From contig CM039128.1 of assembly GCA_022036555.1 (NCBI GenBank), positions 6,897,405 through 6,961,404 of the forward strand: DNA of 64,000 nucleotides. Reading direction: 5' to 3'. The notes under the pieces are model-generated. The model had not been told where the DNA came from. It saw only the letters and a program-made list of their open reading frames with translations, and searched no databases. Within the stretch, counting starts at the first letter, position 1; every line of letters starts with the position of its first letter. The translations under genes and the position numbers were made by a program. Shown in pieces: positions 22,429 through 33,588 of the stretch. The DNA comes from Microstegium vimineum (Eukaryota; Streptophyta; Magnoliopsida; Poales; Poaceae).

Positions 22429-24324
22429 TAGGGATGAAAACGATCGGAAACGAACGGTAGGAGGCCAAATCACTTTTATTTTCATATTTTTTTCTCGAAA
22501 ACGAAACCGATACGATATTGTCGGAAACAAATACAGTACCGGTATTTGTTGGGAATATGCCCTAGAGGTAATCATAGAGATGATGTATTCCTTGTATCCA
22601 TGACATGTTATGAATATCCATTAAAGACAACTTGTATCGATTAGTAATTATGTGAATTGCTTGTGAAACTCTTTTACTTGTATGGTTATTATAAAAGTTG
22701 TCCCTGATCAGAGTTCGTGCAAGAATGCACATGAATATTAGATCAGCACATTATTAATTGATGACTATGTTTCACAAGTCATGGACATGAGATGTCAAAC
22801 TAATAATGTGGGCACATGTAGGACATGGTGCTGGACAGACCCGACATGAGATTGTCTCTATACACATCGTGTACGTTATGTCCTTAGACCTGAGATTGTC
22901 GTATGTACTCAAGATGTGAAACGACCTACCCTAGGACTACCAAATGCTACTCCGTGACTGGATAGTTATAAAGGTAGCTTTCGGGTTTGTCAGGAAACAT
23001 GCTGTGAGACATAGTCAATCAAGATGGAATTTGTCACTCTCCATATGAGAGAGATATCACTGGATCACTCAAATGATTAGATCATGAAATGCATGGCTGT
23101 GCTTGGGTTAAGTGTTAACCCACGAGTTGAACCAAATATCATGAGGCAAAGGAATAACATGTATATTGTATTGTGGTGGTTCGTCTGATATGATCATAGC
23201 GTATGCATAGGAGTTGACACGCCTTGCTAGAGGCCGCTATCAACTATTGGTCGAGTAAGAGTACTTGGGCCATGTCTATGTGTGTGTGAGCACATAGGGT
23301 CGCACGCTTAAGGAGCTCAAAGCCTAATTCGAGTTGGACCCGAATTAGACTAGGTTTAGAGTTGCTAATGGGCCTCCAACGTGGGAGCTCATTAGGACGC
23401 CTATATAAGCAAGGGGTGGGCGCGGGGCGAGATACTCACATCCTTTGGCAGCCGCCGTCGCCCTCCCCAAGCTCACGCCTAGTACTCCTCGCGGACCTAG
23501 CAGTCCAGAGACGTGACGCTTCTTCCCTGCACGTGTGGGATTCCTCGGATGTGCTGCATTTGGAGCACAAGGACGAACCGCGAGTAAGAGACGTTGAGAC
23601 GGACGACCTCGCAACTGCACGGCACTGCTGCGGCGCGCACGACTACATCAAGTCGCTTCCGCTGCACCTGCGCGTCTAGTGGTAACCCCGTGATCTATAA
23701 CTAGCACTAGTTCCTGGTTTATGGGGCAGAAAATTTTGTTTTCCGGCTAGCGTAGCAACCTCATAACCCTGCAGTATTCCGGTAATTTCGGAAACGATAT
23801 AGTCGATCGAAAAACATCGCGATAACGGTCGAAATCGATAAAAACGGTATCTAAAAATGATAAACAAGTCAAACCACCTGAGATAAACGATAAAGTTCTA
23901 AGTTTACATGATAAGCAAGAATTACGGCTGCAATATAGTATGTCATTGGCTGATTGACTTCTTATTACTATATGGACGAAATACTTGACGTATAATTCCT
24001 TTCCAAAAAAATATTTGCCTTATGTGCATGCGAGTGTAGATGGACTCATGTGCACTATATAGTCTACAAATAAATTATTAGGAATTTAGAATTTAAGTCA
24101 CTTGAATCGGTAATTATCACGGTAAATTACCGACTAAATACGGTAATCTTCAGAAATGATCGGAAGAGGGAAAAATTGTTTTCACTTTCATTTCCGTTTA
24201 ATATTACCATTACCGTTTTCGTTTTTTCAATTACCGCTACCGTTTCTATTTAGGCCTAAAAATCAGAAAAAACTCAAAAACGATTCCCGAAAATCGGAAA
24301 TTAGCATTTTCGTTTTCATCCCTA
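22429..24324. mobile_element. hAT element interrupted by a solo LTR
   Basis: Termini TAGGGATGAAAACG and CGTTTTCATCCCTA are Ac/Ds-like. Flanks GTGGCCAC (22421-22428) and GTGGCCAG (24325-24332) are an 8 bp duplication with one mismatch. Without the nested LTR and its duplication the element is about 664 bp and non-coding. Its interior is full of CGGTAA/TTACCG words, likely subterminal motifs. It is the same terminus class as the 3415-3677 element. Confidence 0.88.
22547..23773 (+). mobile_element. Solo LTR of a BARE/Angela-like Copia element
   Basis: It begins TGTTGGGAATATGCCCTAGA, the well-known start of BARE/WIS/Angela-type Copia LTRs in grasses, and ends CATAACCCTGCA. The exact 5 bp duplication GTATT (22542-22546 and 23774-23778) shows one insertion event. 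No PBS, coding domain or second LTR remains, so unequal LTR recombination removed the body. The reading frames inside are chance. Confidence 0.92.
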
Positions 24325-24332
24325 GTGGCCAG

Positions 24333-24955
24333 ACGGTCGGGCTCGAGGCCATGGTGGGGATGGACGTATGCGGCCGTCGAAGGGGCATCTGGTGCCAGGG
24401 AAATCAGTGTAGTGGTCAAGGGAGGGGCTCTTGGGGCCGGACAGCAAGGTCGTGGTGCACGGGGCTGGCTAGCAGAGAGCAAGGGATCCGTTAAAAACAA
24501 AACGACAATCATAATAATCTCAAGTTTATAGGGTCTAAACTAGTCATCAACCAATTGCAATATGAAAGCTAATATAAATTTTGTAGTTGTTTTTTCACAA
24601 AAGTATATATGTCTCAAAAGCGGCTCGTGTGAGCTGGCTCGAGTTGATTCGTTATAGCTGACGAACTAAATTCTTAGCTTGACTGACTTGTTATCTTAAC
24701 AAGCCAAGATGAGCCACTATCTTTAGAGTTTTTCGTCAGCCTTATCGTGGGTGCATAGGACGCCTCTCCTATGGAAATAGTCAATAGTTCGGAGAAAAAA
24801 CCCTCCACCGGCAGAACAAAATCGTCGGATCAGACTCTGACACTGAAAGGACATAGATTTCATGTCCGGAGAGGAGTACTTGGAGCAGACACTCTTAACA
24901 TATAGGCAACTTTGGCTTTAAATTATACATTACTACAAGTTTTTATGAAATTTAT
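24333..24955. other. Intergenic stretch
   Basis: No gene or bounded element is supported. Confidence 0.5.
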
Positions 24956-24958
24956 TTA

Positions 24959-25256
24959 GGGGCTATTTGGATTTTTTTATTAAGAAGGAATTAAATTTTT
25001 TAATAGATTAGACTATTTGGTTTGGAATTTGACATTGCACAACTATAATTTTGTCTCTTGTATGGCTATCTCAAATTGATGGGATGAGAGATAAAATTTG
25101 ATTATATAATCACAATGCTATGTTTTTCTTCTGCAACTATAATTTTCTCTCTTATATAACGAATAATAATATTTAAATATATTTCATATACGACTGTATT
25201 AGCTTATTTATACCTAAATTATTAAAATGAATATAATTCCAAGGATCAAACGGGTC
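24959..25256. mobile_element. Tourist-type (PIF/Harbinger) MITE
   Basis: The left end GGGGCTATTTGGAT and right end GATCAAACGGGTC are inverted, flanked by the 3 bp duplication TTA (24956-24958 and 25257-25259) that PIF/Harbinger transposases make. 298 bp, AT-rich, non-coding. Confidence 0.78.
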
Positions 25257-25620
25257 TTAGACTAATCTATATTTTCCATTGACAAGAAATGTATGTCCTT
25301 TCATTTGTTTAGACTAATGTATATTTTATTGTTCAATTATTATGATTTCAAAAGTACCTTTCATTTGTGTTTACTTGTCAAAAAAAGATTTTACTTTGGT
25401 AAAACAGGAGCCATCTATATTCTATACGCTACTCCGAGTTTAAATTATACACTCTAATACCCACTTCGTAACCAACAGGCACGAGCTTGTGCCTATTTGT
25501 CAAAACAAAAGCAGGAAAATTTCAAATACATTTACAAAACAAGGAACAAAGTAAAATTACTCTCGCGATAAAAGTATCGCTATCTATTTTTCGCCTTCTG
25601 CAATCCATACTTGGTAGTTA

Positions 25621-25855
25621 TATTCACTCCATCCGAAATAATTGTAATTCATTTCAAAAATATTAGAGAATTAAAACATCTTCAGTCGACCAAACTTATA
25701 TAATATTATAATAACATTTATAATATCAACTAAGTATTATTAAATTCTTTTATCAATTATATTTTTATAGTATATCTATTGGATGTTATGAATTTTTATA
25801 ATTTTCTCTATAATTTTGGTCAAACTTGAGATGCTTTAATTTAAAATAGAGAAAG
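25621..25855. mobile_element. Stowaway-type MITE
   Basis: CACTCCATCCGAAATAATTG on the left and AAAATAGAGAAAG-TA on the right, with TTGGTCAAACTTGAGATG pairing with an inner block of the left half. Degenerate termini and a likely TA target. Confidence 0.7.
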
Positions 25856-26175
25856 TATAATATTTGCATGAAAAATTACTAGATTGAAATGCGAATTTGC
25901 TTGTGGTGCACTAAAAAGTCATGTAATTGAGACGACATAGGTCCAAAATATCATGTACATGCAGGTTGAATTTTCTCTAAGATGGAGGAAAAAAAATAAG
26001 ACTTCATCGTCGCACCTAATTTAATTAATAGATTAACATGATTGCTTCACAAAATATAACAAAAACAACTCCTAAAAAACTTGATCATTTGCACACACAC
26101 ACACAATCAACCTTGCAAAAATCTTAGATTATCTTTTATTTTACACCTGTGCAACACATAGGTATGTTTACCGGC
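25856..26175. other. 3' flank of the aspartic protease gene
   Basis: AT-rich, downstream of the minus-strand gene. It holds a short CA repeat at about 26094-26103. No separate feature is seen. Confidence 0.5.
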
Positions 26176-27567
26176 CTAATAAAGTATAGAAGTATACAAA
26201 TAGATATAGAAGCATAGAAGCATAGTAGTAGTGATAGAAAATCGATACGACAAGGGACGAGGCGAGCCTGATGATGCCTCCTCGAGCTCGTCGTTGGCTT
26301 TGTAGCTATCGCAGTTGGCCGGCTGGAACGACAGAACCGATGCGCGGACGTCGTGCAGGACGAGGAAATTCTTCTGCATGACGTTGCCGATAATGGACGA
26401 CAGCAGGCTGGGAGACTTCTGGACGATCCAGCACACTACGCCGTCGTCCACGTCGACAACGTAGTTTGCCACCGGCAGGGTCATGTCAGCGCCGCCGTCG
26501 AAATGCAGCACCATCGCCGGGACATCGCTCTCGAGCTGCCTGCCACTAGGTTTCCGGTAGCACGCCTCGAATCCGTCATCCCTATCGTTGTCTACACGGG
26601 TGAGGTTCGTCGTCTGCGACATGAACGCCGTCTTCGCCGCCGTGTACGCCGGTTCAGCAAGAAACGTCACCGTCGTGCCGGAGTCGAACACGACGCCGCC
26701 GTCAACACCGGGCGTCGTCGCCGACCCGATCGATATGCTACGCAGGTTCACGGCGTAGAAGGTGGTGGACGGGAGGAGGCCGGTGGACTGGACGCCGGCC
26801 GGCAAGGTGGCTAGTGAGCCGAACAGGAGAGGGCTGGGCTTGGAGGCGTTACTGGTGAGGCAGTACATGAACGTGCCGGCGTTGAGCTGGGAGACCAGCG
26901 ACAATGGCCCCCGGCCGAGGCCGACGATGCCGGAGCCCTCGCCGAAGTCGCCCTCCGACGTGATGGTGCAGCCAAAGCCGACGCCCGGCACCGCGTCGCC
27001 GCCGAGAGTGAAGGTCTCGCTCCCGAGGAACCCCTGCGTGTAGCTACCGTCTTTGTAAGAGGACTTATAGTCGCATTCGGCGCCGGCGCCGGCGCACCTT
27101 GCGAGGGAATCGGACTGCAGGGCGGTGCACAGACGGTCGGAGCACGGGAGCTTGGTGAACGTGGACGACGCGTCAGGGTGGTACGAAGGGGAGGATGAGC
27201 CCTGTGGCATGCCGCCGCCGGCGCACTTGGTCCAGATCAGGTCGCTGCCGGTGTCGGCGAGGGCTGTCAGCTTCTGTGGCGGTGTGCCGATGGAGAACTC
27301 CATGTCGTAGGCGCCGGCGCGGCCGTCCACCCACAGAGGTACTACTGGTACTGTCTTTGTGTCACTAATGTTCAAGTGGCGGCTCGCCGACGAGGACGAC
27401 TTGTCGATAACCCGGCCAACTAGCATGTCCACCTCATTGTGATCCTGCTGAGCAAATTCTTCGAAGAACCTCTTGTTGTTGCATTGCATTGTTTCAACCG
27501 ACCTGGGCCACTGCAATGGATGACCCTCTCGGATATATCGTTGCCTAGGTGAACAGCGGGTCCCCAT
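26176..27567 (-). CDS. Aspartic protease, nepenthesin/A1 family
   Basis: 463 residues in one exon. Two lobes of a pepsin-type protease are visible: catalytic Asp105 in ADTGSDLIW and catalytic Asp295 in VFDSGTTVTF. The flap lies near YKDGSY (171-176), and a Cys-rich nepenthesin-type insert occupies about 115-170. It should cleave peptide bonds at acid pH in the apoplast, vacuole or plastid. The N-terminus is odd: the ATG at 27567 starts a polar stretch with no hydrophobic signal peptide, while relatives normally have one. The C-terminus ends in a hydrophobic tail (about 444-463), possibly a membrane or GPI-anchor signal. An upstream exon or lost signal are alternatives. A Stowaway element sits about 110 bp upstream. 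Confidence 0.88.
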   Translation of the reverse strand: MGTRCSPRQRYIREGHPLQWPRSVETMQCNNKRFFEEFAQQDHNEVDMLVGRVIDKSSSSASRHLNISDTKTVPVVPLWVDGRAGAYDMEFSIGTPPQKLTALADTGSDLIWTKCAGGGMPQGSSSPSYHPDASSTFTKLPCSDRLCTALQSDSLARCAGAGAECDYKSSYKDGSYTQGFLGSETFTLGGDAVPGVGFGCTITSEGDFGEGSGIVGLGRGPLSLVSQLNAGTFMYCLTSNASKPSPLLFGSLATLPAGVQSTGLLPSTTFYAVNLRSISIGSATTPGVDGGVVFDSGTTVTFLAEPAYTAAKTAFMSQTTNLTRVDNDRDDGFEACYRKPSGRQLESDVPAMVLHFDGGADMTLPVANYVVDVDDGVVCWIVQKSPSLLSSIIGNVMQKNFLVLHDVRASVLSFQPANCDSYKANDELEEASSGSPRPLSYRFSITTTMLLCFYIYLYTSILY

Positions 27568-27677
27568 TGTCGTCTACTACTTGAACACTAGAATAAGGTT
27601 ATGCTCGATAATCTTAGCATTTCTATCTTTCAAACATTTTTTTCAATGTGTAGCCTCGATCGCGTAACAGCTATATA

Positions 27678-27936
27678 CTCCCTCCATACTATAAAAACTT
27701 GTTGTTTAAGACAAAGATTTAGTCAAACATTGAGAATATAAATCATGAATAATTTTTAAGTTGTTGAGTTTGAAAATGTAAAAATCATATTAATAGATTT
27801 GTCTTGAAAAATACTTTTATAAAAATATACAAATATTATATTTCAATAAATGTTTTTAAAAAAAACGGTCAAAGTTACACTTTAGAGGCCGTGTCGTGTT
27901 TTCTAAAATGACAATTTTTTTTGAGTATGGAGAAAG
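27678..27936. mobile_element. Stowaway-type MITE upstream of the protease gene
   Basis: TA-CTCCCTCCATACTATAAA at the left and GAGTATGGAGAAAG-TA at the right form inverted termini with TA targets. It lies in the presumed promoter of the minus-strand aspartic protease gene. Confidence 0.82.
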
Positions 27937-27939
27937 TAT

Positions 27940-28454
27940 AATTTAATAAGAAAATGTACTAAATACATCTTCATCTTTTGAGTGTTTGGTTTAAGGATTT
28001 AGTTGATCTATCATTTTTTTCTACTTTTCGCTTTCTTTTTGGTTTGGTTTCTATCAGCGACCTAGTCGCTTCGAGCCAACGGCACTCGATGCACGTTGCC
28101 TACCTAGTTTCAGGCATGGTGCGGTGGCTGACAAATGATCGCCCACCAATGCTTCGGCACTTCTATATCACCCTACGGGGCACGTGCCCTTACAACATAG
28201 ACTATACGATTTGCATTGAGATATGTGCACAACAGGAGAGAGAAAATATAATATTGTCTTTCTCCGGTTGTGCACACACCTCAAGGTAGCATGTGTTCTT
28301 GAAGGCAAACTTTATTTTTCCACCATCCTACCTGTACTCAGATATCAATGGAACCTGCGGTTTGCCAGTTACCTACTCTTACATGGTATCAACTTCCTTC
28401 CTCATCCAATCTCTCTCTTCCGCTGCTTTCGGCTATGGCGAGCTTGATTGATTC
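27940..28454 (+). mobile_element. Degenerate Copia LTR end, PBS and gag start
   Basis: TGGTATCAAC at 28384 resembles a Met-tRNA primer site. An ATG at 28435 (ATGGCGAGCTTGATTGATTC) looks like the start of a Copia gag. The reading continues beyond the solo LTR at 28872-29049. No clear left end or coding domain remains. Confidence 0.35.
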
Positions 28455-28866
28455 TGTCGACGAAATATGCGTCGCAGTCTACCTAGGGGTACCCTACGGT
28501 AGTAGATTGTAGGCGGAGGTATGGCGACGACGGTCAAGTGTAACACAGAGAGCATAGACACGACGATTTAGACAGGTTCAGGCCAGCAAATCGTCATAAC
28601 ACCCTACGTCCTGTGTTCTGGTGGCTAGATTGATCTGTGAGATAGGTTACAAGATATGTAGATGAACGTGAGAGATCATGTTTTGGGGGTCTCCTATCTC
28701 TCCTTATATATGTTGAAGGGACAGAGTTACAAATAAAGTAGTTAATATGGTACTATTCGTGTGATGCACGTCGTGTGTTGCACGTCTACATCTTGTGGGC
28801 TGGGCCATCTCTAATGGCGTGACCCATGTATAGCCGTGAGGGTATATGGGGGTCATATCCCCAACA
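28455..28866 (-). mobile_element. Solo LTR
   Basis: 412 bp from TGTCGACGAAATATG to ATATCCCCAACA. Read on the minus strand it starts TGTTGGGGATATGACC, like several grass LTRs. Flanks GATTC (28450-28454) and GGTTC (28867-28871) are a 5 bp duplication with one mismatch. No internal domain. Confidence 0.75.
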
Positions 28867-28871
28867 GGTTC

Positions 28872-30747
28872 CTCCTCCACCAACTCATTCGTTTCGACCG
28901 CTAATTCTGCTTCACCGCAGCCTCTCATTCACAACCACGTTCCCGTCATGCCGTCTGGGGATAAATGCAACTTCCATCAATGACACACGTTCTTTGAACT
29001 CACTTCAAGAAGTTCGGGCTTATCAACAGACGTTGTTACGGTGCCACTAGAGGAAAAAACAAAAAAAAATTGATGTACTAAGGATAAAATCGTCTTTTCC
29101 GCTGTCCGAACTTCGAAGTTTTGACAAAGGCATTAAGAAACTTTTTAAAATTTCAATAATACATCTTTTATAATGGCACGTAGATAAAAGCCTCATAAAT
29201 AAAGGGCAGACTACATCGGTTTCGTCATCGTGCACGCACGCCGGCCACGCTATTACAGCGGTTTCTCTGGTCTCCGCTGCTGCATCGTCAAAAGTCAGTC
29301 GTCTCAACATTTTGCTATTGATTTGGATTCCTACTCAACCACGCACAGTCCAAGAGGGAGCAGATGCACACTGCATTTGCATTGTTGCATGGATTGGATT
29401 CTCTCTCTCTCTCGATCAGGTCTCAGCACAATTCCTACACATGCATATGCACTCGATCGATCGGGCAACAGCTAGTTAGGCACGCAATGTCGCAATTCAT
29501 ACGCTAGTGATCCGTCCAAAATCCATAGTAATCCAGCTCAAGATCCTCGGAGCAAATTCAAAATCGCCACGAGAATATGAGTGGTTTTCTCATAATCCGA
29601 TTCAAACGATGGTGAAGTTCTTCTACACGGTCGAAAGGCTGATGGTCCCTTTGGACGGCCGCAATGCAAAGCTGCCACTCTAGCTTGATCAGCACTGGTG
29701 GGTGTGCGCTTGCCTCGTGAGGGCAGGGCCAACGGAGGCGAATGTTGTCTTGTGGTTTCAGCTAAAAGAAACGCCACATCGATGGAGCAGCACAGCGAGG
29801 CAGCTAAACTTCCATCGCGAACAGTAAAAGAGCAGCTATAGATTCCAATTATACATTAATTTATTGTGTTGCATTGGACCACGTACCATCTACTTTAGCA
29901 TCAAAAGCAGCACCTCAGCATACACCTACGTCACCAAGCAGCTACTCTCGCGCCTCAACGCTTGGTTCGCTGTTGTCTTCGGCTTTTTGTCAGACGGGGC
30001 AAATGCTTCTTGCGCAGGATGCTCTGTACCTCTGCAAGGCTACTAGCCCAGGTGACATGGATGACAAAGGCCGAGCTGGAGTTTGGGACAACACGCCAGA
30101 TCAGCGCGTTGGGCAAGCCTTGATGTCGCCGCCAAAAAGAGGGGCCCACCTGGTCCGCCTCATCCGGTCCGCAGCCTACAGATCATCCCACTTGTCCTAG
30201 GTTTAAGTCGCCATGTAAGCGAATAATAAAAAGTTTAAGGGTATGATGATTGATTTAAGTGGTGAACGATGTTTCCATCAGCAGCGAGCTATCTTGTCTT
30301 CAAATATTTGTCGGTCTATTTTTTAAAGGTTCTCGTAAGGGTATAGTTAGTGTGCTTACATTTTATAGCTCTATGCCTCCATCCCATTCTCACGTCTTTG
30401 TGCGCTTCGGTCAATTCATGGTGCTATGAATGCGTCAATTGCATTCTCTTTCCTTGATGCCTAGAGTTCTTTCCTGCATTGAAACTAAGCTCAAAACGTC
30501 GTCTCCAAGAAAGTAACGTTTTGAGTTTCAAACATCCTGTATGATTGTTTGTCTTATTTAGATATTTTGTGATTTTTGCTGCTCCATCGTGGGAACGCAC
30601 GCCCTTTTTTGATTTCTGCAAGTCCAACATGGGAATGCTAGCAACGGGTCGCATTCGGATTGGTGGGGTCTCTGTGCACCCGAGCGGATACCTAAAACCC
30701 ACTTTGTATGCCAACACAGTAACCCACTTTGTATGCCAACACAGTAA
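28872..30747. other. Intergenic stretch
   Basis: After a short Copia-like remnant (to about 29050) I see no supported gene. Reading frames here are short and lack motifs. A 24-25 bp unit (CCACTTTGTATGCCAACACA, then GTAAC) is repeated twice at about 30699-30747. Confidence 0.5.
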
Positions 30748-30989
30748 GGCCCTATTTAGTTCCAACCAAAATCCAAAATACAAAATCCTAACTATTTTGG
30801 TGGGGTATTTAGTTCCAACCAAAATTTGTCTTTCAATGATGGGGATTGTGAGGATGACACACAAACCAATACAAAATGGAAAATGAACCACTTTTTACCA
30901 AATATGTTGGGTGGTGTTTAGTTCTATTTTGCAAAATAAAGAGGCAAAACCCAAAATATTTTGGATTCCTTGGGAAACTAAACACCCCC
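30748..30989. mobile_element. Tourist-type (PIF/Harbinger) MITE
   Basis: Ends GGCCCTATTTAGTT and AACTAAACACCCCC are inverted and flanked by TAA (30745-30747 and 30990-30992). The interior is rich in CCAAAAT/ATTTTGG words. 242 bp, non-coding. Confidence 0.85.
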
Positions 30990-30992
30990 TAA

Positions 30993-32450
30993 GAGCAATA
31001 AGAACACATGGTATATGTATACACATATTTACATGTATAAACAAGATGCAACTATTAGTAAAAAAAATCATAAGTCGACTTTAAATAATTTTAGTAGTCT
31101 ATGGAAACAAGTTGTTAGCATATTATAAAACATGAGTTTTAATTCTAAATTATATATTTCAGTTATTGATTGGGTATTCATGGGTGAAAGAATAAATCCA
31201 AAACCAAACCCGATAGGCTTCGGGGCTTCGAACCCCAAAACTATGAGTGAAAAATCATCCCTAAACCTGAATCCGTGAATATCGGACCCGACACCACCCT
31301 GTTGCCATCCCCGTCGCTGATCCTCCATTCCTCCTCTACTTCACGCTATCCATGAGCAGGACGGACTCCAGTGGCGTCGGCGGCAGCAGATGCGCCAGCG
31401 ACGCCCGGTGAAACGCCGGCCATCGAAACTCGAAAGTGAATGGGCATTTCGCCTGATCTGAGAATTTTCAAACTTGCAGAGATTGAGAAGAGTACCGCAG
31501 TCCAGGCATACTATGAAAAAAAGGTGGGGTGCTGCGTGAGTCTGAAAGGCCAATATCATGGATGAATATAGAGTGAACCAACGATAGTGAAGAAATCCTT
31601 GTTTCTTCTTTTATTCTCTTTTTTTCTTCTTCTGATTTTCTCAAAAAGGGATACATGTCACTTGTTAACAGGGTGACAGATAATACTGGATTTTTATCCC
31701 CCCCCCCCCCCCCACACCCTGATGCTAAAAAGACAACCAAACAAATTGCCGTACATATCTTAACAGCGATAGCCAATTGTCTTTGCTCGGCTGTCGTTTG
31801 TTCAACAGTGGTACTGGTACATATATATCTCTTCGCTGAACCTTACCTCAATGAACAAGCAAAGAATGATGTAAATCACAATGGGTGATCCAAGATAGTT
31901 TGGGACCCTCTGCACTGTGGCACTAAGAGCAATTCCATTAATAGAGCCAAATGTTTAGCCAAGTTGTAAGAACCAAACGATACAATAGTATCTTATTTCT
32001 TCATAAGATTTTTTTACTATTATGTTTATCCATGTTTCACTTTCTCTTTTCTAATCCTCCTCGCATTCACTTAATGTTTGGGCGGTGGATGACTCCTGTT
32101 GCTTACATAAGAGCCACACTCTTCATTCTTCTCGCTTCTCTCTTCCACATGAGCATTTACTTGGCTATAACACTATTATTGTAGTTACTCTATTCCAGCC
32201 GGCTAGACTTAAATAAAATTTTGCGGGCTGAATAGGTTTACGACTTTTGAAATCACTTTACCGAAGCAGAGTATATAGACTTAAAACTCCGTGGAAAAAA
32301 CCTTGTGATACTCGACATAAGTGTTAACCAAGTGACATATAGTCGTAGATTGGAGCCACCCTGCAACAACACAAACGGATTTCTTAAGTTACTCAGTCTA
32401 ATGCTAAAAATTCTTGTGAACCGCCTATAATTAACACCGTTTTGGAAGCC
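30993..32450. other. Intergenic stretch
   Basis: No supported gene. It includes a run of about 17 C at 31699-31714. The small reading frames around it show no known motif. Confidence 0.5.
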
Positions 32451-32604
32451 TCGACAGGCTTAAAATTGCAACTCAACTGGACCTGCGAGGGGTTTAGACA
32501 GTCCCCGGGCATTGCATTAAGAAGAAGATCTTCTCCAACAAGGAGTCGAACCCAAGATCTGAGGAGTGCCGCTAGATTCCTCTAACCAACTAGACTATCT
32601 GGCA
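32451..32604 (-). mobile_element. tRNA-derived SINE
   Basis: Read on the minus strand, the head TGCCAGATAGTCTAGTTGG carries a Pol III A box (about 32587-32598). GGGTTCGACTCC at 32542-32553 is a B box. The body (CTTCTTAATGCAATGCCCGG) is like grass Au-type SINEs. The left (3') end is approximate. It is not a working tRNA gene, as the cloverleaf is degenerate. Confidence 0.65.
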
Positions 32605-33588
32605 TTTTTTCTGAGAGGTGTGGTTGATCGACATCAACCATTGCCATATCGTGTATTTTTCTAGTCTAAAACTCGTTTTCACTTGGTTGCAAGTATAGCC
32701 TGTTTCTGTGTAGTTTTGTTTTATCAAATGGAAACAAGTATCAAGTAGTAAGGATTATCTTATGATCATTTCAAAGATCCTTATGCCAACTCTTGAGCCT
32801 GCTACAGTTTCATCAGGGTGTTCCTGATGATCTATTAGATATAAACCCAAGCACACATACCACCAGAAGTTCATCCTGGTACTTTCAACCACATCCACAA
32901 GATGCTTAGTTCGAACAGCAACCGGAAGAATAGAAAGAGTAGAAAACATCATTCCACATGATGCGGTCATTGATAAAGAAACTAAATGAACACTAACAAG
33001 AAAATTGAAACAGAACTTGATAAAGAAACAGCAAAAGAAAATTCAACAAAAAACTGAAGGCATCTGATCTTCAAGTTGGGTATGAACACACTTTGAACTC
33101 CTTTCAGGAAAGGTTAGCTTATCTAATTCAAAAGTGTGTATTTTACTATTTTTTAACCAAAAAAAATTCAAATAATACCAGGTGAATACTTGAAAAAACA
33201 AAGGTGAGCATCCGAGCATACTGCCTTGAAAAATTCATGTTGAAATGTAACCCAAACAACTAAAACTTTTGTGATCATGGGGTTGAGTTTCCTGGAGGAG
33301 ATATATATTAATCTGATTTTCTAGTAACTTGCACAAAAGCAGTTCACCCTAATATTTTACATGACATAGAAATTCTCTAATGACCAAATAAAGTGAGGCC
33401 ATAGAAGGTCGTAAATGCAATATACATTTGTTTTTGCGGGTTACCAAGTTATCTTTAAGATACAAACGACACCTACAAGGTGGTCCAAGTCCAACAAACA
33501 ATAAAAGTAAAGGCTATGGTGCTTGACACAGAGCTTATGAAAACATTAACACATTTACAAGGTGTAGTAGAAAGGATAGAACACAATA
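32605..33588. other. 3' flank of PDRP1, no other gene seen
   Basis: AT-rich sequence downstream of the minus-strand PDRP1 gene. It would contain its 3' UTR, but I could not place a poly(A) site firmly. Confidence 0.5.

Noticed and set aside
26353..26814. Plus-strand frame opposite the aspartic protease
   Set aside because: Antisense shadow of a GC-rich exon with clear protease motifs on the other strand.
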